Assembly: GCA_963743785.1 (NCBI GenBank)
Contig: CAVURD010000031.1
Coordinates: 1 to 64,000, forward strand
DNA from: Bog-473 sp963743785
Lineage (GTDB): Bacteria > Actinomycetota > Acidimicrobiia > Acidimicrobiales > RAAP-2
Reading direction: 5' to 3'
Length of the DNA: 64,000 bases
Notes under the pieces: model-generated
What the model was told of the DNA's origin: nothing
Databases searched by the model: none
The model's input: the letters and a program-made list of their open reading frames with translations, nothing else
Position numbers and translations under genes: made by a program
Shown here: positions 46,004-55,379 of the stretch, in pieces
How positions within the stretch are numbered: position 1 is the stretch's first letter
How the letters are laid out: each line of letters opens with the position of its first letter

Positions 46004-47019
46004 GTGGGATTGAGCTGGCCCGACGTCCTTGCGCGATTGACCCGGCGGGAGTCTCTCACCGAGGCCGAGGCCGAGGCGACCTGGGCCGCGTGCTTTCGGG
46101 CGAGGCGACACCGGTGCAGATCGGCGCCTTCCTGACCTTGCTGCATGCCAAGGGAGAGGCGATCGAAGAGGTGACCGGCCTGGCCCGGGCCATGGTGGAC
46201 GCCGCCGTGCCGCTGTCGCTCGACGGGACCGGCGCCGAGGGCGCCGGAGACGATGGCGCTGAGAGAGGTGCCGCGGGCGTGGTCGTCGATCTGGTCGGTA
46301 CCGGAGGCGACCGGCTGAGCAGCATCAACGTGACTACCCTGGCGTCCCTCATCGTCGCCGGGTGCGGCGTGCGCGTCTGCAAACACGGTGGTCGGTCGGC
46401 GTCCTCCTCGGTGGGCTCGGCCGATGTGCTCGAGGCATTGGGCGTGGCCATCGAGGTCGGACCGGTCGGCGTGGCCCGGTGCGTCGCCGAGGCGGGGATC
46501 GGATTCTGTTTCGCTCAGCGCTTTCATCCGGCGATGCGCTACGTGGCGCCCGTCCGCAAGGAGCTCGGCGTGCCCACGATCTTCAACTTCCTGGGGCCGT
46601 TGATCAACCCGTCGCGGACCCGGTACCAGCTCGTCGGCGTCAGTGACCCCGCCATTGCCACCACCATGGCCACCGTGCTCGGGTCGACGGGCAGCAGACG
46701 GGCCATGATCATCTATGCCGACGACGGCCTGGACGAGTTGAGTGTCACGTCGCTCTCGACCGTGCTCGAGCTCAACGGCGACGGCGCCGGATCATTCGAA
46801 CTGACCGAGTGGCGTGTCGACCCGATCGAGCTGGGCCTCGCGTCGGCCACGTTGGATGACGTGCAGGGCGGGAACGCCATCTTCAACGCCCAGGCCATCC
46901 GATCGGTCCTCAATGGTGCGACCGGGGCCAACCGCGACATCGGACTGCTCAACGCGGCCGCCGGGCTCATGGTGGCGGGACGGGCCGCCGACCTGGCCGG
47001 AGGGTTGGTACAGGCCGCT
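46004..47019 (+). pseudogene. trpD: anthranilate phosphoribosyltransferase, copy 1, frameshifted and 3'-truncated
   Basis: Same start context as copy 2 (GTG GGA TTG AGC TGG). One C is missing near 46081 (GACCTGGG against GACCCTGGG in copy 2), which breaks the frame after about 26 codons. A GTG at 46090 could restart a shortened protein carrying LVGTGGDRLSSINVTT and KHGGRSASSSVGSADVLEALG. The 3' end is replaced after GGLVQAA by the start of the next duplication unit, losing the last ~35 residues. Confidence 0.85.
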
Positions 47020-47053
47020 CGAGCTCACCTGAGGTCATGCGGGGGTCGAACGG

Positions 47054-47299
47054 GTGCCCAGCGTGCCCGAGGCCGAGCATGCGGCGGCGCTGGTGCGCGA
47101 CACGGTGACCCCGGCCGTGCACTACCTCCGGTTCGGGTTCTCGCCCGCCCAGGTGGAGGCCTTCGCCGACCCCGCGGGGGAGGTGGCGCTGGTGGCCGAC
47201 CACGCCCACTATCAGGCCCGATCCGTCCTGCCGGAGTCGGTCCGGGAGGAATTGCTGGGCGACCTGCGTGGCACAACAAAGCCGCTTCCCATCGGCTGA
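47054..47299 (+). pseudogene. C-terminal fragment of a DUF3501-like protein, copy 2
   Basis: 81 codons, nearly the same as copy 1 (VTPAVHYLRFGFSPAQVEAFADP). It directly abuts the truncated first trpD. It is kept in frame in both units although N-terminally incomplete. Confidence 0.5.
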
Positions 47300-47460
47300 C
47301 CAGGGAGAATTCTTTGTGTAGGCCTTTACAGGCCCGCCGGAGGTAAGCCATACTCTTCGTTCGCCGGAATTCGGTGCGCGTACCTCTGGGTCCACCCGAG
47401 AAGTGCCTCCCGACCAGGGCGAATACTGCCCGTATCCGACGTGAAGAGGAAGTGTTTCCC

Positions 47461-47700
47461 ATGAGTGCCACCACGTGGCGCAAGCAAGCCGCCTGCCGGG
47501 GCCTCGATGTCGAGGCCTTCTACCCGGTATCGGAGGACGAGGCCGATGCGGCCGAGGCCAAGGCTATTTGCGACGTCTGCCCGGTCCGCCAGGCGTGCCT
47601 CGAGCATGCCCTGGCCCACCGCGAGCGTGAGGGCGTGTGGGGCGGCACCACGGAGCGGGAACGTCGGCGCATCGTGCGGCAGCGGCGCAAGTCAGCCTGA
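47461..47700 (+). CDS. WhiB-family iron-sulfur transcription factor, copy 2
   Basis: 79 residues, identical in protein sequence to copy 1 but with several synonymous third-position changes. That pattern indicates purifying selection on both copies or occasional gene conversion. Same upstream ribosome-binding site and candidate promoter. Confidence 0.95.
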   Translation: MSATTWRKQAACRGLDVEAFYPVSEDEADAAEAKAICDVCPVRQACLEHALAHREREGVWGGTTERERRRIVRQRRKSA

Positions 47701-47771
47701 CTGAGCGGCCGACTTAGCCGCCGGCTTCGGGGCGGGCCGGGCGGCGGACTTCGCAGCGGACCCCTTGGCGG

Positions 47772-49340
47772 TCACCACGGTGTGGTGGTGGTCGTGGCCG
47801 GGGCGCCGAGCGTGCAGGGCACCGGATTCCACGGCTCGGGTTGCGTGTTGGTCACGACGTTGCCCGGGGGGGCGGTCGGCGTCGTCGACGAGCCCGGCGT
47901 GGTCGTCGTGGTGGTGGTCGTCGTGTCCACCGTCAATCCGGGGTTGGCCACCCACAGCATCAGATTGTTCCCCGTGAGGAGGGGGCTGCCGACGTAGGTC
48001 ACGGTGCCCTTCAATGAATCGGCCAGGGTGTGGGCGGCCGGGAGACCGGAGGGCCCGTAGAAGATCTCCGAGGGATCTCCGCTGGCGATCACGCTCGGCG
48101 CGTTGTTGACCCCGGTCACGGCGAAGCCGTCCTGCTCGAGTCCCGACGCCGTCTGGCTGGCCAGTTGCCCGCCCCCCGAGGCGTTCTGGACATTGACCGA
48201 CACCGCGCTGTTGGCCAGCGGCGGGGCCGTCGTGGTGGTGGTGGCGGAGGGCGACGGCTTGGGCAGGCCGATCAGGTTGAAGGCGGCGATCTGCTGGTCG
48301 GCGTAGGGCTGGGCGGCCAGCAGGACATCCGCCCCGCCGTCGGTGACGAATTCGGTGGTGGGCAGCGTCTGGGTGACCAGGTGCGACGCCGGCAGCCCCT
48401 TGAACTCTTCGGCCATGCGGAACAGGTCGCCCTTGGTCAACGTGTCACTGATGGTGAGATTGCCCACGGCGGCCGAGATGAAGCCGTTGATGGCGAACGG
48501 GTTCGTCGCCTGGGCGTTGACCTTGGCCAGGACGGCCCGGAAGAACGCATCCTGCCGCTGGATCCGGCTGAAGTCCGACTGCCCGTCCGACACCCATTCG
48601 CCGTAGGCGTTCAGGTACTCGAGATGCCGGCTCCGCACCAACTGCAGGGCGGTGACCCCGGGGACCGATTGGCAGCCCAACGTGGTGACATCGAGCCCCG
48701 TGTACTCATCCTTGACCGCGGTGGGGAAGCTCATGTCGACGCCGCCGAGGGCAGCGACCATGTCGGTGAACCCAGGAAAGTTGACGGACATGTAGAAGTT
48801 GATCGGGATGTTGAGCACTTGTTCAATGGTCTGGATCAGCAGGTCCGGACCGCTGTCGTAGGCCGCATTGATCCGGTTCATGCCCGACACGTTCGGCACA
48901 TTGCCGGGAATGTCGACCCACAGGTCGCGCGGGATGGAGATGATGGTGATCGACTTGGTGGCGGGAACGAACCGGGCCACCATGGTGACGTCGCTGCGCT
49001 GACCGCCGGCATTGCCGCTGTTCCCTATTTGGCTGCCCAGGGTCGCGTTGTTGCCCACGAAGGCTCGTGAGTCGGAGCCGACCAGCAAGATGTTGAACGG
49101 CTGTCCGGGCGGAGCGGCCTTGACCAGGTGCGGGGCGTGGATCTTCTTGATCTGGTTGTAGCGGTAGTTGACGTAGAGGTAGCCCCCGCCGACGGCGAGC
49201 ACGCCAAGGGCGAGGATGGTGGACAGCGTGTAGATGGTGCGACGACGCCATCGATGCTGCCGGCGCTTCGCCTTCTTGCTTTCTTTTCGCAATTTGGCCT
49301 GAAGGTCAGCGCGGGATTGCGGTTCGTCCTCGGATGGCAA
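47772..49340 (-). CDS. LytR-CpsA-Psr (LCP) family glycopolymer transferase, copy 2
   Basis: 522 residues. Same domains as copy 1, with substitutions spread along the chain. A small deletion in the GTGGTGGTGGTC-type run near 47780 shifts the frame, so the protein ends ...TTTTPW, about 27 residues shorter. The lost Ala/Lys tail can still be read in another frame down to 47692. The catalytic LCP and LytR_C domains are unaffected, so it should be active. Confidence 0.92.
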   Translation of the reverse strand: MPSEDEPQSRADLQAKLRKESKKAKRRQHRWRRRTIYTLSTILALGVLAVGGGYLYVNYRYNQIKKIHAPHLVKAAPPGQPFNILLVGSDSRAFVGNNATLGSQIGNSGNAGGQRSDVTMVARFVPATKSITIISIPRDLWVDIPGNVPNVSGMNRINAAYDSGPDLLIQTIEQVLNIPINFYMSVNFPGFTDMVAALGGVDMSFPTAVKDEYTGLDVTTLGCQSVPGVTALQLVRSRHLEYLNAYGEWVSDGQSDFSRIQRQDAFFRAVLAKVNAQATNPFAINGFISAAVGNLTISDTLTKGDLFRMAEEFKGLPASHLVTQTLPTTEFVTDGGADVLLAAQPYADQQIAAFNLIGLPKPSPSATTTTTAPPLANSAVSVNVQNASGGGQLASQTASGLEQDGFAVTGVNNAPSVIASGDPSEIFYGPSGLPAAHTLADSLKGTVTYVGSPLLTGNNLMLWVANPGLTVDTTTTTTTTTPGSSTTPTAPPGNVVTNTQPEPWNPVPCTLGAPATTTTTPW

Positions 49341-49383
49341 GGATTCGAAATTACCTTGTCAGGCGGTCCTATACCCTTCACCA

Positions 49384-50574
49384 GTGGATTTCGACCTTTC
49401 AGAGGAACTCGAAGCGCTGCAGACGTCGGTCCGTCGCCTGGCGCAGGACAAGGTCAAGCCCCGGGCCCGGGCCATCGACAAGGACGGCACCTACCCCCAG
49501 GACCTCTTCGAGGCTTTTCGGGACGCCGGCCTGCTCGGGCTGTGCCTCCCGACCGAGTACGGGGGCTCGGGGGCGGGGATCCTGGGCCTGGCCATCGCCA
49601 TCGAGGAAGTGGCCAAGTACTCGAACTCGGCCGCGCTGATGCTGTTGCTGACCCGCCTGCCCACCGGCCCGGTGATGATCGCCGGGACGGAGGCGCAAAA
49701 GGCCAGGTACCTGCCGGGAATCGCCGACGGCTCGCTGCGGGCGGCGTTCGGCCTCTCGGAGCCGCAGGCCGGCAGTGACGTCATGGGCATGCGGACCAAG
49801 GGGGTGCCCGAGGGGGGCACCGGCAGCGGCGCCGGCAGCGGCTGGATCCTCAACGGCACCAAGTGCTGGATGTCGGGCGTCCGAGAAGCGGACTGGTACA
49901 CCGTCTTCGCCAAGACGAGTGGCGACCCGGCCAGCCGGTCCCACGATTCGATCACCGCATTCATCGTGGAGCGGGAGTGGGACGGCGTCGAGGTGGGTCG
50001 CACCGACCACAAGATGGGCGTCAAGGGCGTCGACACCGGCGAGTTGCTGCTGAACGACGTGCACGTCCCGGCGGAGAACGTGATCGGCGAGGTGGGCGGT
50101 TTCCGCCTGGCCATGCTCGGCCTCAACGCCATGCGCCCGATCGTGGCGGCCCGCGGCATCGGCTTGGCCGAAGGGGCGCTCATGTACGCCACCGAGTACG
50201 TGCAGCAGCGGGCGGCCTTCGGGAAGACCATCGCCGACTTCCAGGGCATCCAGTGGGAGATCGCCAAGTGCGCCGTCGACATCGAGGCGGCCCGCCTGCT
50301 GACCTACCGCTCCGCCGTGATGGCCGACCGGGGCCAGTACACCAAGGAGTTCGTGCCCTACCTGTCGATGGCCAAGTACCACGCCACCGAGATGGCCGTG
50401 CGGGCCTCGTCGCTGGCCGTCCAGCTGCTGGGGGCGGCGGGCTACATGGAGGACCATCCGACGGAGCAGTGGTACCGCGACGCCAAGCAGCTGACCATCG
50501 TCGAGGGCACCTCGCAGGTGCAGCTCGGCCTGATCGCCCGGGGCGTGTTGGATCGGGACCTCTGGTGGGACTGA
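49384..50574 (+). CDS. acyl-CoA dehydrogenase, copy 2
   Basis: 396 residues from GTG 49384; catalytic and flavin motifs as in copy 1 (FGLSEPQAGSD, IVEGTSQVQL). It is followed 40 bases later by intact trpD. Both stops are followed by two short direct repeats of GTGGGATTGAG. Confidence 0.93.
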   Translation: MDFDLSEELEALQTSVRRLAQDKVKPRARAIDKDGTYPQDLFEAFRDAGLLGLCLPTEYGGSGAGILGLAIAIEEVAKYSNSAALMLLLTRLPTGPVMIAGTEAQKARYLPGIADGSLRAAFGLSEPQAGSDVMGMRTKGVPEGGTGSGAGSGWILNGTKCWMSGVREADWYTVFAKTSGDPASRSHDSITAFIVEREWDGVEVGRTDHKMGVKGVDTGELLLNDVHVPAENVIGEVGGFRLAMLGLNAMRPIVAARGIGLAEGALMYATEYVQQRAAFGKTIADFQGIQWEIAKCAVDIEAARLLTYRSAVMADRGQYTKEFVPYLSMAKYHATEMAVRASSLAVQLLGAAGYMEDHPTEQWYRDAKQLTIVEGTSQVQLGLIARGVLDRDLWWD

Positions 50575-50614
50575 CGCGGTGCTGGGCTGAGGCTGTCGTG
50601 GGATTGAGGCTGTC

Positions 50615-51727
50615 GTGGGATTGAGCTGGCCCGACGTCCTGGCGCGATTGACCCGGCGGGAATCGCTGACCGAGGCCGAGGCCGAGGCGACCCTGGGCCG
50701 CGTGCTCTCGGGCGAGGCGACCCCGGTGCAGATCGGCGCCTTCCTGACCTTGCTGCACGCCAAGGGAGAGGCGATCGAAGAGGTGACCGGACTGGCCCGG
50801 GCCATGGTGGACGCCGCCGTGCCGCTGTCGCTCGACGGGACCGGCGCCGACGGTGCCGGGGGCGGTGCCGCTGACGGAGGTGCCGCGGGCGTGGTCGTCG
50901 ATCTGGTCGGTACGGGCGGCGATCGGCTGAGCAGCATCAACGTGACCACCCTGGCCGCCCTGATCGTCGCCGGATGCGGCGTGCGCGTCTGCAAGCACGG
51001 CGGCCGGTCGGCGTCCTCCTCGGTGGGCTCGGCCGATGTGCTCGAGGCGCTGGGCGTGGCCATCGAGGTCGGACCGGCCGGCGTGGCCCGATGCGTCGCC
51101 GAGGCGGGGATCGGATTCTGTTTCGCTCAGCGCTTTCACCCGGCGATGCGCTACGTGGCGCCCGTCCGCAAGGAGCTCGGCGTGCCCACCATCTTCAACT
51201 TCCTGGGGCCGTTGATCAACCCGTCGCGGACCCGGTACCAGCTCGTCGGCGTCAGTGACCCCGCCATGGCCACCACCATGGCCACCGTGCTCGGGTCGAC
51301 CGGCAGCAGACGGGCCATGATCATCTACGCCGACGACGGCCTGGACGAGCTGAGTGTCACGTCGCTCTCGACCGTGCTCGAGCTCAACGGCGACGGCGCC
51401 GGATCATTCGAACTGACCGAGTGGCGCGTCGACCCGGTCGCGTTGGGTCTGGCGCCGGCCACGTTGGATGACGTGCAGGGCGGGAACGCCATCTTCAACG
51501 CCCAGGCCATCCGATCGGTCCTCAATGGTGCGACCGGGGCCAACCGCGACATCGGACTGCTCAACGCGGCCGCCGGGCTCATGGTGGCCGGACGGGCCGC
51601 CGACCTGGCCGGAGGGTTGGTGCAGGCGGCCCAATCCATCGACAGCGGGCGGGCCGAGGCGGCACTGGACGCGCTGGTGGCCATCTCGCAGTCGGCACTG
51701 GCCGACGAACTCGGGGCTGAAGTTTGA
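50615..51727 (+). CDS. trpD: anthranilate phosphoribosyltransferase
   Basis: 370 residues from GTG 50615. Transfers phosphoribosyl to anthranilate in tryptophan synthesis. Motifs: LVGTGGDRLSSINVTT (PRPP site), CKHGGRSASSSVGSADVLEALG and FAQRFHPAMRYVAPVRKELG. An Ala/Gly-rich insert (GADGAGGGAADGGAA) precedes GTGGD. It is the only intact trpD in the window, and no other trp gene is adjacent. Confidence 0.94.
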   Translation: MGLSWPDVLARLTRRESLTEAEAEATLGRVLSGEATPVQIGAFLTLLHAKGEAIEEVTGLARAMVDAAVPLSLDGTGADGAGGGAADGGAAGVVVDLVGTGGDRLSSINVTTLAALIVAGCGVRVCKHGGRSASSSVGSADVLEALGVAIEVGPAGVARCVAEAGIGFCFAQRFHPAMRYVAPVRKELGVPTIFNFLGPLINPSRTRYQLVGVSDPAMATTMATVLGSTGSRRAMIIYADDGLDELSVTSLSTVLELNGDGAGSFELTEWRVDPVALGLAPATLDDVQGGNAIFNAQAIRSVLNGATGANRDIGLLNAAAGLMVAGRAADLAGGLVQAAQSIDSGRAEAALDALVAISQSALADELGAEV

Positions 51728-51777
51728 GGGCGCGGGTGGACCGTGGATGCTGAGGTCGACCGGGCGAACCGGCGAGC

Positions 51778-52807
51778 TCAGTCCTCGGCAACGATCTGGG
51801 CCCCATCGGATGGGTTGACGCGCCAGGCCCGGCGGGGGGCGTAGGTAGCCGGCTCGAGGGCGGGGGAGTCCTGATCGCACAGGGCGATGACACACCCGCC
51901 GAACCCGCCGCCCGACATGCGTGCCCCCAGGACGCCCGGGGTGCGCTGCAGTTGGTCAACCAGTTCGTCGACTTCGGTGATCGAGACCCGGTAGTCGTCG
52001 CGCAGGCTGCGATGGCCGTCGCTCATCACCGCCCCGACGCCGGGGAGATCGTCGGCGGCCAGGAGCCGCTCGATCTCCCGCACCCGCTCGCACTCGGTGA
52101 CCACGTGCCGGGCCCGTCGGCGCAGTATCGGGTCGGTGAGCACGCTGAGGTCCGTCTTGACGCAGTGGCCCAGCGGCCGACCGATCTCATGGGCCGCGGC
52201 GTCGCATTCGGACCGGCGCAGCGCGTAGGGGGACAGGCCGAGCTCCCGGCTGGCTTCGCTGTGCACGATCACGAAGGCGGCCCGTTCGGGGATGGCCACC
52301 TGGTGGCGTTCGAGTGCCGCCGTTCCGAAGTCGATGCAGAGGGCATGGCCGGCCCGCCGCGTCGACGATGGCCAACGGATCGAGCAGGCCGACGTGGGAT
52401 CCGGCGGCGGATTCGGCCTTCTGGTTGAGCTGGGCCAGGGACATGGGGTCGGGCGGACGTCCGAGGGCGAGCAGCAGGGCGATCGAGAAGGCCGCGCTCG
52501 ATGAGAGGCCGGCGCCGACCGGGAGCGTGCTGGTCACCCGGATATGGCCGCCCGATGGGGGGTCGGCCAGGGTGAGGAGGGCGGCCGCCAGTACGGCGTC
52601 CGGTGCGGCCGGGGCGGTGTCCCCCAGAAGGATCTCCCACGGATCGGGGTACTGATCGCTGTCCAGGCCGACGAGAAAGCTGCCGGGTTCGGGGGTGAAC
52701 GTGGCCTCGGTGGCGAGGTCGATGGCCATGGGGAGGGAGAGGCCCTCGTTGTAGTCGGTGTGATCGCCGATCAGGGTGACACGGCCGGGCGCTCGAGCGG
52801 TTCGCAC
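51778..52807 (-). pseudogene. galK: galactokinase (GHMP kinase), single frameshift
   Basis: From GTG 52807 the first frame gives RAPGRVTLIGDHTDYNEGLSLPMAI (GalK signature), then LPVGAGLSSSAAFSIALLLAL (ATP site) and HVGLLDPLA. Near 52350 the frame must shift for GHALCIDFGTAALERHQVAIPERAAFVIVHS, ARHVVTECERV and ARMSGGGFGGCVIAL (motif 3) to be read. Both halves are otherwise well preserved over a normal ~340-residue length. One indel would restore the enzyme, so this is recent inactivation or a sequence error. Confidence 0.8.
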
Positions 52808-52852
52808 CGCTCCAGCTTGACCCCTCCGGGCCAGCCGGGTCACGATCCTGCC

Positions 52853-54022
52853 ATGGCTGAGACACGACGTGGACCGCTGAGCGGTATCAAGATCATTGAA
52901 TTGGCGGGGATCGGTCCCGCCCCGTACACCTGCATGATGCTGGCTGACGCCGGCGCGCAGGTGATCCGCCTGGAGCGGGCGGCCCCCGGAGCGGTCGAGC
53001 GCGGGGCGGAGGCTCCCCCTGGGTACTGGGACATCCTCAACCGCAGCCGGCCCTCGGTGGGCGTCGATCTCAAGAATCCCGATGCGGTCGAGTTGGTGCT
53101 GGATCTGGTCGAGTCGGCGGACGGGTTGATCGAGGGCTTCCGGCCCGGTGTGGCCGAGCGTCTCGGGGTCGGGCCGGAGGAGTGCCTGGCCCGCAACAAG
53201 GCGTTGGTCTACGGGCGCATGACCGGGTGGGGCCAGGACGGCCCCATGGCGGAGACGGCGGGGCACGACATCGACTACATCGCCATCTCGGGCGCGCTGT
53301 GGCCGCTGGGTCGGGCCGACGAGGCTCCGGTGCCGCCGTTGAACCTGGTGGGCGACTTCGGCGGCGGGGGCATGATGCTGGCCTTCGGCATGGTGGCCGC
53401 CCTCTTGGAGTCGGCCCGCTCCGGCGAGGGCCAGGTCGTCGACGCGGCCATGGTCGACGGATCGGCCTCCCTGATGACGATCATCTACTCCTTCCATGCC
53501 TTCGGGATCTGGGGGGAGGAGCGCGGGTCCAACATGCTCGATACCGGGGCTCCGTTCTACGAGGTCTACGAGACGTCGGACGGGAAGTACTTCGCTTGCG
53601 GGGGGATCGAGGCCAAGTTCTACGCCGAGTTGCTCGAAGGTCTCGGCCTGGCCGGCGACGACTCCCTCCCCGGGCAGATGGACCGGGCCCAGTGGCCGGC
53701 CATGAAGGAGCGTTTCGCCGCCGTGTTCCGCACCAAGACCCGCGACGAGTGGGCGGCCATCTTCGATGGTACCGATGCCTGCGCCGAGCCGGTCCTGTCA
53801 CCGTGGGAGGCCCACGAGCATCCGCACAACGTGGCCCGGTCCACGTTCGTCGAGGTCGACGGCATGGTGCAGCCGGCCCCGGCGCCGAAATTCAGCCGCA
53901 CACCCTCGGCCGTCAGCCGCCCGCCCTCGCCTCCCGGGGCCGACACGGTGAGTGGGCTGGTCGAGTGGGGCGTTGACGAGGGGACGATCGCCAAGCTGCG
54001 GGAGTCGGGCGCGCTGAGTTAG
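52853..54022 (+). CDS. CaiB/BaiF family CoA-transferase (alpha-methylacyl-CoA racemase-like)
   Basis: 389 residues from ATG 52853. PLSGIKIIELAGIGPAPYTCMMLADAGAQVIRLE is the family opening; DLKNPDAVELVLDLVESADGLIEGFRPG and YGRMTGWGQDGP follow. GHDIDYIAISG carries the His-Asp pair used by alpha-methylacyl-CoA racemase, which favours racemase over formyl-CoA transferase. It would act on branched acyl-CoA, consistent with the acyl-CoA dehydrogenases nearby. Divergent from galK. Confidence 0.9.
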   Translation: MAETRRGPLSGIKIIELAGIGPAPYTCMMLADAGAQVIRLERAAPGAVERGAEAPPGYWDILNRSRPSVGVDLKNPDAVELVLDLVESADGLIEGFRPGVAERLGVGPEECLARNKALVYGRMTGWGQDGPMAETAGHDIDYIAISGALWPLGRADEAPVPPLNLVGDFGGGGMMLAFGMVAALLESARSGEGQVVDAAMVDGSASLMTIIYSFHAFGIWGEERGSNMLDTGAPFYEVYETSDGKYFACGGIEAKFYAELLEGLGLAGDDSLPGQMDRAQWPAMKERFAAVFRTKTRDEWAAIFDGTDACAEPVLSPWEAHEHPHNVARSTFVEVDGMVQPAPAPKFSRTPSAVSRPPSPPGADTVSGLVEWGVDEGTIAKLRESGALS

Positions 54023-54109
54023 GGGTCGGGGTCGGGCTGGGGTTCGGGATCGGACGTCGGGTGCGTGGCGGATCGGGCGGACGAGCTGGGTCGGGTCGGG
54101 AATGGCGAG

Positions 54110-54636
54110 TTGCGAATGGCGGGTCGGGAATTGAGCGCTGAATCGGTGACCTTCAGACGCGCGGAGGTGGGCGACGGTGCGGCGGTGGCGGCCGTGTTCG
54201 GGGCGGCCCGCTCGGAGATGGCGTATCTGCCCGCGCTGCACACGCCCGACGAGGATCGGGCGTTCTTCACCGACCGGGTGGTCGGGTCGGGGTCGCACGA
54301 GGTCACCGTGGCGGTGGCGGCGGCCGTGGCCATGCGGAGCCGGAGGTGAGCGGTGGGGCGAAGATGGTCGGATTCTGCGCGGTCCATGCCGGCTGGATCG
54401 AGCACCTCTACGTGACACCGGCGTGGCAGGGCGGAGGGATCGGCAGTGCACTGCTCGCACGGGCCATGTCGAAGAATCCCGGTGGGTTGTCGTTGTGGGT
54501 GTTCGAGCAGAACGAGCGGGCGGCCGCGCTCTACGCCCGGGCCGGCTTCGTGGTGGTCGAGCGAACAGACGGTCTGGGGAACGAAGAGCACGTGCCCGAT
54601 CTTCGAATGCAGTGGGATGGGGCGAGGACGGATTGA
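54110..54636 (+). pseudogene. GNAT acetyltransferase, frameshifted
   Basis: The first part reads AESVTFRRAEVGDGAAVAAVFG...EDRAFFTDRVV up to about 54330. The acetyl-CoA-binding part EHLYVTPAWQGGGIGSALLARAM and ALYARAGFVVVER is in another frame starting near GTG 54346. Together they make one normal-length GNAT domain. The break lies in a GC-rich GGAGCCGGAGG stretch. Alternatively two overlapping ORFs are expressed, but neither half would fold alone. Confidence 0.65.
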
Positions 54637-54745
54637 GTGAGCGGGCGGTCCAGTACTGACTGATGTGTCCGGCAATCCCGGTTGGTTCTGGCGCGGCATC
54701 ATGACACCGTGCACGCGGCTCTCTCGCGGTGATATGAGAGTGTTC

Positions 54746-55147
54746 ATGAAGATTTCTGGAATTACGGCGGCGCTGCCGGCAGAGGACCTGAGCCGAGCCA
54801 AAGCGTTCTACATCGAAAAAGTGGGACTCCAAGCAGTCGAGTCCCACTTTCTCGAGGCAAGCGATGGGCGGGTGGGCCTAACGGTTGGGGACGGTGTCAA
54901 CCAGCTCGTCATCTACCCCGCCCAGGTGAGGTCGTCGGGGGAGTTCACGCAGGCCGTCCTTCAGGTCACCGACGTGCGCGCTGCCGTTGAAGAGATGAGG
55001 GCTCGCGGCGTGAGGTTCAATGAGTACAACACCGCGGAGACGCGGACAGAGAACGGCATTGCTCGGACGCCGGATGGACGCGAGGGGGCATGGTTCAAGG
55101 ACTCGGAAGGTAATCTGCTCGGCGTCGTTAGCTCCCTCGCCGGCTAG
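54746..55147 (+). CDS. VOC (glyoxalase/bleomycin-resistance) superfamily protein
   Basis: 133 residues from ATG 54746 (ATG 54734 possible). ALPAEDLSRAKAFYIEKVGLQAVE opens a VOC module; VLQVTDVRAAVEEMRARGVRF and AWFKDSEGNLLGVV close it, with Glu/Asp positions suited to metal binding. Single-module protein that would dimerise. Substrate unknown. Confidence 0.85.
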   Translation: MKISGITAALPAEDLSRAKAFYIEKVGLQAVESHFLEASDGRVGLTVGDGVNQLVIYPAQVRSSGEFTQAVLQVTDVRAAVEEMRARGVRFNEYNTAETRTENGIARTPDGREGAWFKDSEGNLLGVVSSLAG

Positions 55148-55379
55148 GGACCGAGGCAAACGCGGTTCCCTCCACTGCTGAACCTCTGGATGCGGCAGCG
55201 TCGCCGAGGCAAGTAACGCATAGGTGCCGACGCCGAGCACCCGCATGTCGGTCGGTCAATCGGGTAGGCGATGGTCACTCGATGGCTATGGAGCAGTATC
55301 AGGCGAAAGTTCAAGACCCGTGAGCAGATGGCAAAAAGCTGAACCTCTGCACACCGCTTGTCTTTCACCGATTGATGTA

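Larger units (their letters stand above)
42405..47019. repeat. first unit of a 4.6-kb tandem duplication
   Basis: Begins at a shared CGAGCTCACCT and contains a DUF3501-like fragment, whiB, an LCP gene, an acyl-CoA dehydrogenase gene and a broken trpD. Corresponding genes lie 4611-4615 bases further right in the second unit. The junction cuts the first trpD near its 3' end, exactly where the second unit's leading sequence starts. Confidence 0.92.
47020..51631. repeat. second unit of the 4.6-kb tandem duplication
   Basis: Homology with the first unit runs from CGAGCTCACCT at 47020 to about 51631 inside trpD, after which copy 2 continues into the normal trpD end. Synonymous differences are scattered through whiB and the other genes, so the duplication is not brand new, yet the WhiB proteins remain identical. 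Confidence 0.92.
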
